42,720 bases of DNA from Marinobacter sp. (GTDB taxonomy: Bacteria > Pseudomonadota > Gammaproteobacteria > Pseudomonadales > Oleiphilaceae), in contig JABURI010000147.1 of assembly GCA_014762755.1 (NCBI GenBank), forward strand, positions 1-42,720, in the 5' to 3' direction. Positions within the stretch are counted from its first letter, which is position 1. Each line of letters starts with the position of its first letter. The notes under the pieces are model-generated. The model saw nothing but the letters and a program-made list of their open reading frames with translations. It was not told the DNA's origin and searched no databases. The position numbers were made by a program, and so were the translations under genes. Below, one piece after another: positions 41,076 through 42,720 of this stretch.

Positions 41076-42720
41076 TACGCAGCCTCCTTCTTGGGCTTGA
41101 TGGCGGAGTGTGGCGATAGCCGGCCAATACTGACCAGAGCCAGCAGTGTTGCGCCGATAACGGTCAGGTAGACACCCAGGTCAAACACCAGCGCCGAGGC
41201 CACCTCGAACTTGCCCACCACCGGCCAGGTAATGTAGCCAAAGGTAGAGGTCAGGAACGGATAGCTGAAGGCCAGGCTGCCGGCGCCGGCAATGATCGCG
41301 AACAGGAGACCCAGGCCGATCACGTTGTGGTACTTGATACCGATCCGCTCCTGGGTCCAGACCATGCCGCTGGCAATATACTGGAGAATCAGGGCTACGG
41401 AAGTAATCAGGCCGGCGATAAAGCCGCCCCCCGGAAGGTTATGTCCGCGGAGGAAGATGAATGCCGATATCATCAAGGCCAGCGGCAACATGGGCCTGGC
41501 AATCTGTTTGAGCATCATCGGATGGGCATCCCGGGTCCAGGGATGGCCCATGCCATCGCCCGGGGGCGGTGTCAGGGCCGTATCCTTGAGCATCGCGTAA
41601 ATGCCCAGCGCAGCAATCGCCAGCACCGTGATCTCGCCGAGGGTATCGAAACCCCGGAAGTCCACGAGGATGACGTTCACCACGTTGGTTCCGCCACCAC
41701 CGGTCTTGCTGTTCTCCAGGAAAAAGTCGGAAATCGAACTGAACGGCTGGGTCAGCATGGCCAGGGTGACCAGGGTCATTCCGACACCGACGACCAGCGC
41801 GATCACGGCATCCCGGCCGCGCTGGCCACGGGAACTCTCCAGCGGCGTCCAGGACGGCATATAGAACAGCGCCAGCATCAGCAGCACGATGGTAACCACT
41901 TCCACAGACAGCTGGGTCATGGCCAGATCCGGCGCCGAGAAGCGGGCAAAGGCCAGCGCCACGATCAGACCCACTACACTGAGCAGCACCAGAGCGTAGA
42001 AACGTTCCCGGTGCAGGAATGCGGTCAGCAGCGCACAAACGATCAGCACGCCTGCCGCGATCGCGGTGGGAAGGTCAACGGGGCTCAGCCCCAGCTTGCC
42101 AACAAAGATACCCACATTCATCAGGGGCGTTGCGGCCACGGCAATGATGCTCAATACCAGCAACAGGGCGTAGCGTTGCAGGGAGCCGTTCTCGATGCGG
42201 GCTGTCAGGTCGTGTGAGAAGGCCACAATCCGTGATACCACCGCTTCGAACACTGCTTTTTCGTCAATTTCCTTGAACCGGGCATGGAAATCGAAGAAGC
42301 GCTGACGCTGGGTGTACATCAGCAGGCCGCCGAAGAAGGCAACAAAGCTCATCAGCAGCGGCAGGTTCAGGCCATGAACCACGGCGAGTTTGTAGTCCGG
42401 CACATCCCCGCCGAGAGTGGCGGAGGCGGCGGAGTAGAGCAGCGGACCGACGGAAATCGCCGGAAACATGCCCACCATGACACAGGCAAACACCAGGATT
42501 TCCACCGGGATCTTCATGTAACGCGGTGGTTCATGGGGTGGGTAGACCGGCAGGTCGACCGGCTTGCCATTGAAGAACACGTCGTGAATGAATCGCGCCG
42601 AGTAGGCCACCGCAAAAATGCCGGCCAGGGTCGCCACAATGGGCGGCAACCAGGCCCAGAGCCCGGGCAGGTTCAGTTCCAGGGACTCGGCAAAGAACAT
42701 TTCCTTGCTCAGGAAGCCGT
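41075..42720 (-). CDS. mrpA: Mrp/Pha antiporter subunit A, fused A/B type, 3' part
   Basis: The gene is open to the right edge of the window; the frame continues through 42720, where it reads GFLSKEMFFAESL, a known internal segment of MrpA. About 548 codons are visible of a full protein near 900-950 residues. The C-terminal portion carries the MrpB domain: LKQIARPMLPLALMISAFIFLRGHNLPGGGFIAGLI. The six-gene layout with fused A and B (A/B, C, D, E, F, G) marks a group 2 Mrp, called Pha in Sinorhizobium and Sha in Pseudomonas. Its Na+ or K+ preference is not decided here. Confidence 0.94.
   Translation of the reverse strand, partial: GFLSKEMFFAESLELNLPGLWAWLPPIVATLAGIFAVAYSARFIHDVFFNGKPVDLPVYPPHEPPRYMKIPVEILVFACVMVGMFPAISVGPLLYSAASATLGGDVPDYKLAVVHGLNLPLLMSFVAFFGGLLMYTQRQRFFDFHARFKEIDEKAVFEAVVSRIVAFSHDLTARIENGSLQRYALLLVLSIIAVAATPLMNVGIFVGKLGLSPVDLPTAIAAGVLIVCALLTAFLHRERFYALVLLSVVGLIVALAFARFSAPDLAMTQLSVEVVTIVLLMLALFYMPSWTPLESSRGQRGRDAVIALVVGVGMTLVTLAMLTQPFSSISDFFLENSKTGGGGTNVVNVILVDFRGFDTLGEITVLAIAALGIYAMLKDTALTPPPGDGMGHPWTRDAHPMMLKQIARPMLPLALMISAFIFLRGHNLPGGGFIAGLITSVALILQYIASGMVWTQERIGIKYHNVIGLGLLFAIIAGAGSLAFSYPFLTSTFGYITWPVVGKFEVASALVFDLGVYLTVIGATLLALVSIGRLSPHSAIKPKKEAA

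Noticed and set aside
1..42720. tRNA, rRNA, CRISPR arrays and insertion sequences
   Set aside because: Looked for cloverleaf ends with CCA, regularly spaced repeats and transposase motifs (DDE, HUH, Tyr); none were found. The only repeats are the REP-like and inverted-repeat elements reported above.

Overview
The window is a contiguous, GC-rich chromosomal stretch from a gammaproteobacterium. The gene set suggests Marinobacter or a close marine relative: cytochrome c4, PA0069-type radical SAM protein, AstA plus a DUF1338 enzyme, ABC-F protein YbiT, DUF1415, two acyl-CoA ligases, NSS transporter plus leucine dehydrogenase, and a six-gene Mrp/Pha antiporter with fused A/B. That assignment is inference from gene content, since no rRNA or marker search was possible. 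I see no rRNA, tRNA, CRISPR array, prophage or intact insertion sequence. It reads as core genome with small regulatory and repeat features between genes.

Layout. 1-5225: two periplasmic c-type cytochromes, an L,D-transpeptidase, a radical SAM protein behind a textbook LexA box, a TauE/SafE exporter and an AbiTii-like protein. 5414-8670: pcm, the overlapping astA/DUF1338 pair facing an Lrp/AsnC regulator across a palindrome, and a 35-residue membrane peptide. 8913-13560: an acyl-CoA synthetase, a bidirectional terminator, a 64-residue small protein, a LysR regulator, a membrane-anchored SLT-fold protein and a DUF2059 protein. 13532-18884: an RNase Z-like hydrolase, a creatinase-type M24 protein lacking metal ligands, a ppiC-VanZ pair and ybiT. 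18974-24099: DUF1415, a three-hairpin inverted-repeat element, a spermidine-synthase-like protein, a sirtuin, an NSS transporter and leucine dehydrogenase. 24416-30383: azlCD, DUF3750, dodecin, pncA-pncB, a coiled-coil membrane protein and a GNAT-fold protein. 30554-35725: a CpxRA-type two-component pair, a small acidic protein, yigZ, a DUF4136 lipoprotein, yciH and dadA. 35796-42720: an AlkK-like acyl-CoA ligase, ppnP and the Mrp operon, which runs off the right edge.

Functional themes. Amino-acid handling recurs: astA, the DUF1338 enzyme, Lrp, leucine dehydrogenase behind a LiuR-like palindrome, an NSS transporter, azlCD and dadA. NAD turnover is represented by pncA-pncB (salvage) and a sirtuin (a nicotinamide producer). 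Envelope and ion homeostasis are covered by the L,D-transpeptidase, the SLT protein, the CpxRA-like pair and the Mrp antiporter.

The most interesting non-coding signals are: (i) a family of 30-nt near-palindromes, five copies at three intergenic sites, two of them as opposed pairs like REP/REPIN elements; (ii) a 107-nt element at 19552-19658 closed by a perfect 25-bp inverted repeat with two internal hairpins; (iii) the LexA box at 3664-3683; and (iv) the LiuR-like site at 24258-24273. I found no gene cluster that I can defend as a wholly new biological system. Several start codons were moved inward from the longest possible frame on the basis of Shine-Dalgarno (SD) position and family length.
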